A DNA stretch of 64,000 nucleotides from positions 2,799,501-2,863,500 of the forward strand of contig JBAMJR010000024.1 of assembly GCA_038501785.1 (NCBI GenBank), given 5' to 3'. Shown piece after piece: positions 63,836 through 64,000 of this stretch. The stretch's first letter is position 1; every line of letters begins with the position of its first letter. The stretch comes from Myoxocephalus aenaeus. Its lineage: Eukaryota; Chordata; Actinopteri; Perciformes; Cottidae. The notes beneath the pieces were generated by a model. The model had not been told where the DNA came from and did not search any database. It was given only the letters and a program-made list of their open reading frames with translations. A program made the translations under genes and the position numbers.

Positions 63836-64000
63836 ACAGTGTGAGAATAAAAACTGGAGCTGCAGCGAGGCCAAAAGGAAGATTGCCTCCTTACTGGTAT
63901 TCAAAAATGATTCCACTGGAGAGAAAGGGAGGCTAAGATGAAAAATACAGTCAATTGGAATTTGCATTTTTATTTTGTTTGTGAATGCGGAAAATATTTG
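63562..64000 (+). other. celf5: Start of the next celf5 intron
   Basis: The sequence after the GTGAGC donor contains a short UG run with TA repeats at 63599-63632 and an 83-bp pure (TG)n tract at 63751-63833. It runs off the window with no further exon. Confidence 0.9.
63751..63833 (+). repeat. (TG)n microsatellite, 83 bp, downstream of the linker exon
   Basis: Pure TG tract starting 190 nt after the donor of the linker exon. Confidence 0.98.

Overview
This window is intronic and exonic DNA from a ray-finned (teleost) fish. The evidence is a recognisable vertebrate CELF-family gene split by long GT-AG introns, very many (TG)n/(CA)n and other microsatellites, a fish-type tRNA-derived SINE, and small non-autonomous DNA transposons. 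No prokaryotic operon, rRNA, CRISPR array or intact transposase gene was seen.

The only gene I can support is on the + strand. Four coding exons (45463-45591, 48593-48672, 56974-57120, 63405-63561) join in frame with phases 1, 0 and 0. They encode the complete second RNA-recognition motif and the start of the divergent linker of a CUG-BP/ELAV-like (CELF) RNA-binding protein. Residues such as HTEAQ in the second exon, RRMQQMVGQ in the third and the SVAF/IHQMGALNINSLP stretch in the fourth fit CELF5 better than CELF3, 4 or 6, so I call it celf5 (celf5-like; a/b paralogue not decided). The start codon, RRM1, RRM3 and stop codon lie outside the window.

Layout: 1-45462 is one intron (or more than one, if I missed a tiny exon) upstream of the RRM2 exons. 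It holds a 412-bp TTAA-flanked foldback element (15797-16208), a 494-bp hAT-type non-autonomous transposon with a perfect 8-bp target-site duplication (39615-40108), a degenerate second hAT-like copy (about 10367-10595), a minus-strand SINE (41466-41578), two CpG-rich islands (8041-8400 and 23641-23880), a canonical G-quadruplex motif, strong palindromes and many microsatellites. From 45592 to 63404 are three introns of about 3.0, 8.3 and 6.3 kb. They carry another hAT-like remnant (50381 to about 51345), a foldback-like repeat near 54.6 kb and more simple repeats. The window ends in a further intron that begins with UG repeats.

The most interesting pattern concerns RNA rather than protein. 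CELF proteins bind UGU/UG-rich RNA, and all seven long (>65 bp) dinucleotide TG/CA tracts in the window are in the TG orientation on the transcribed sense strand. In addition, two of the four exons (48593-48672 and 63405-63561) are bracketed within about 40-60 nt by complementary UG and CA repeats that could pair across the exon. Both observations suggest auto- or structure-regulated splicing of a CELF gene; this is inference from sequence only.
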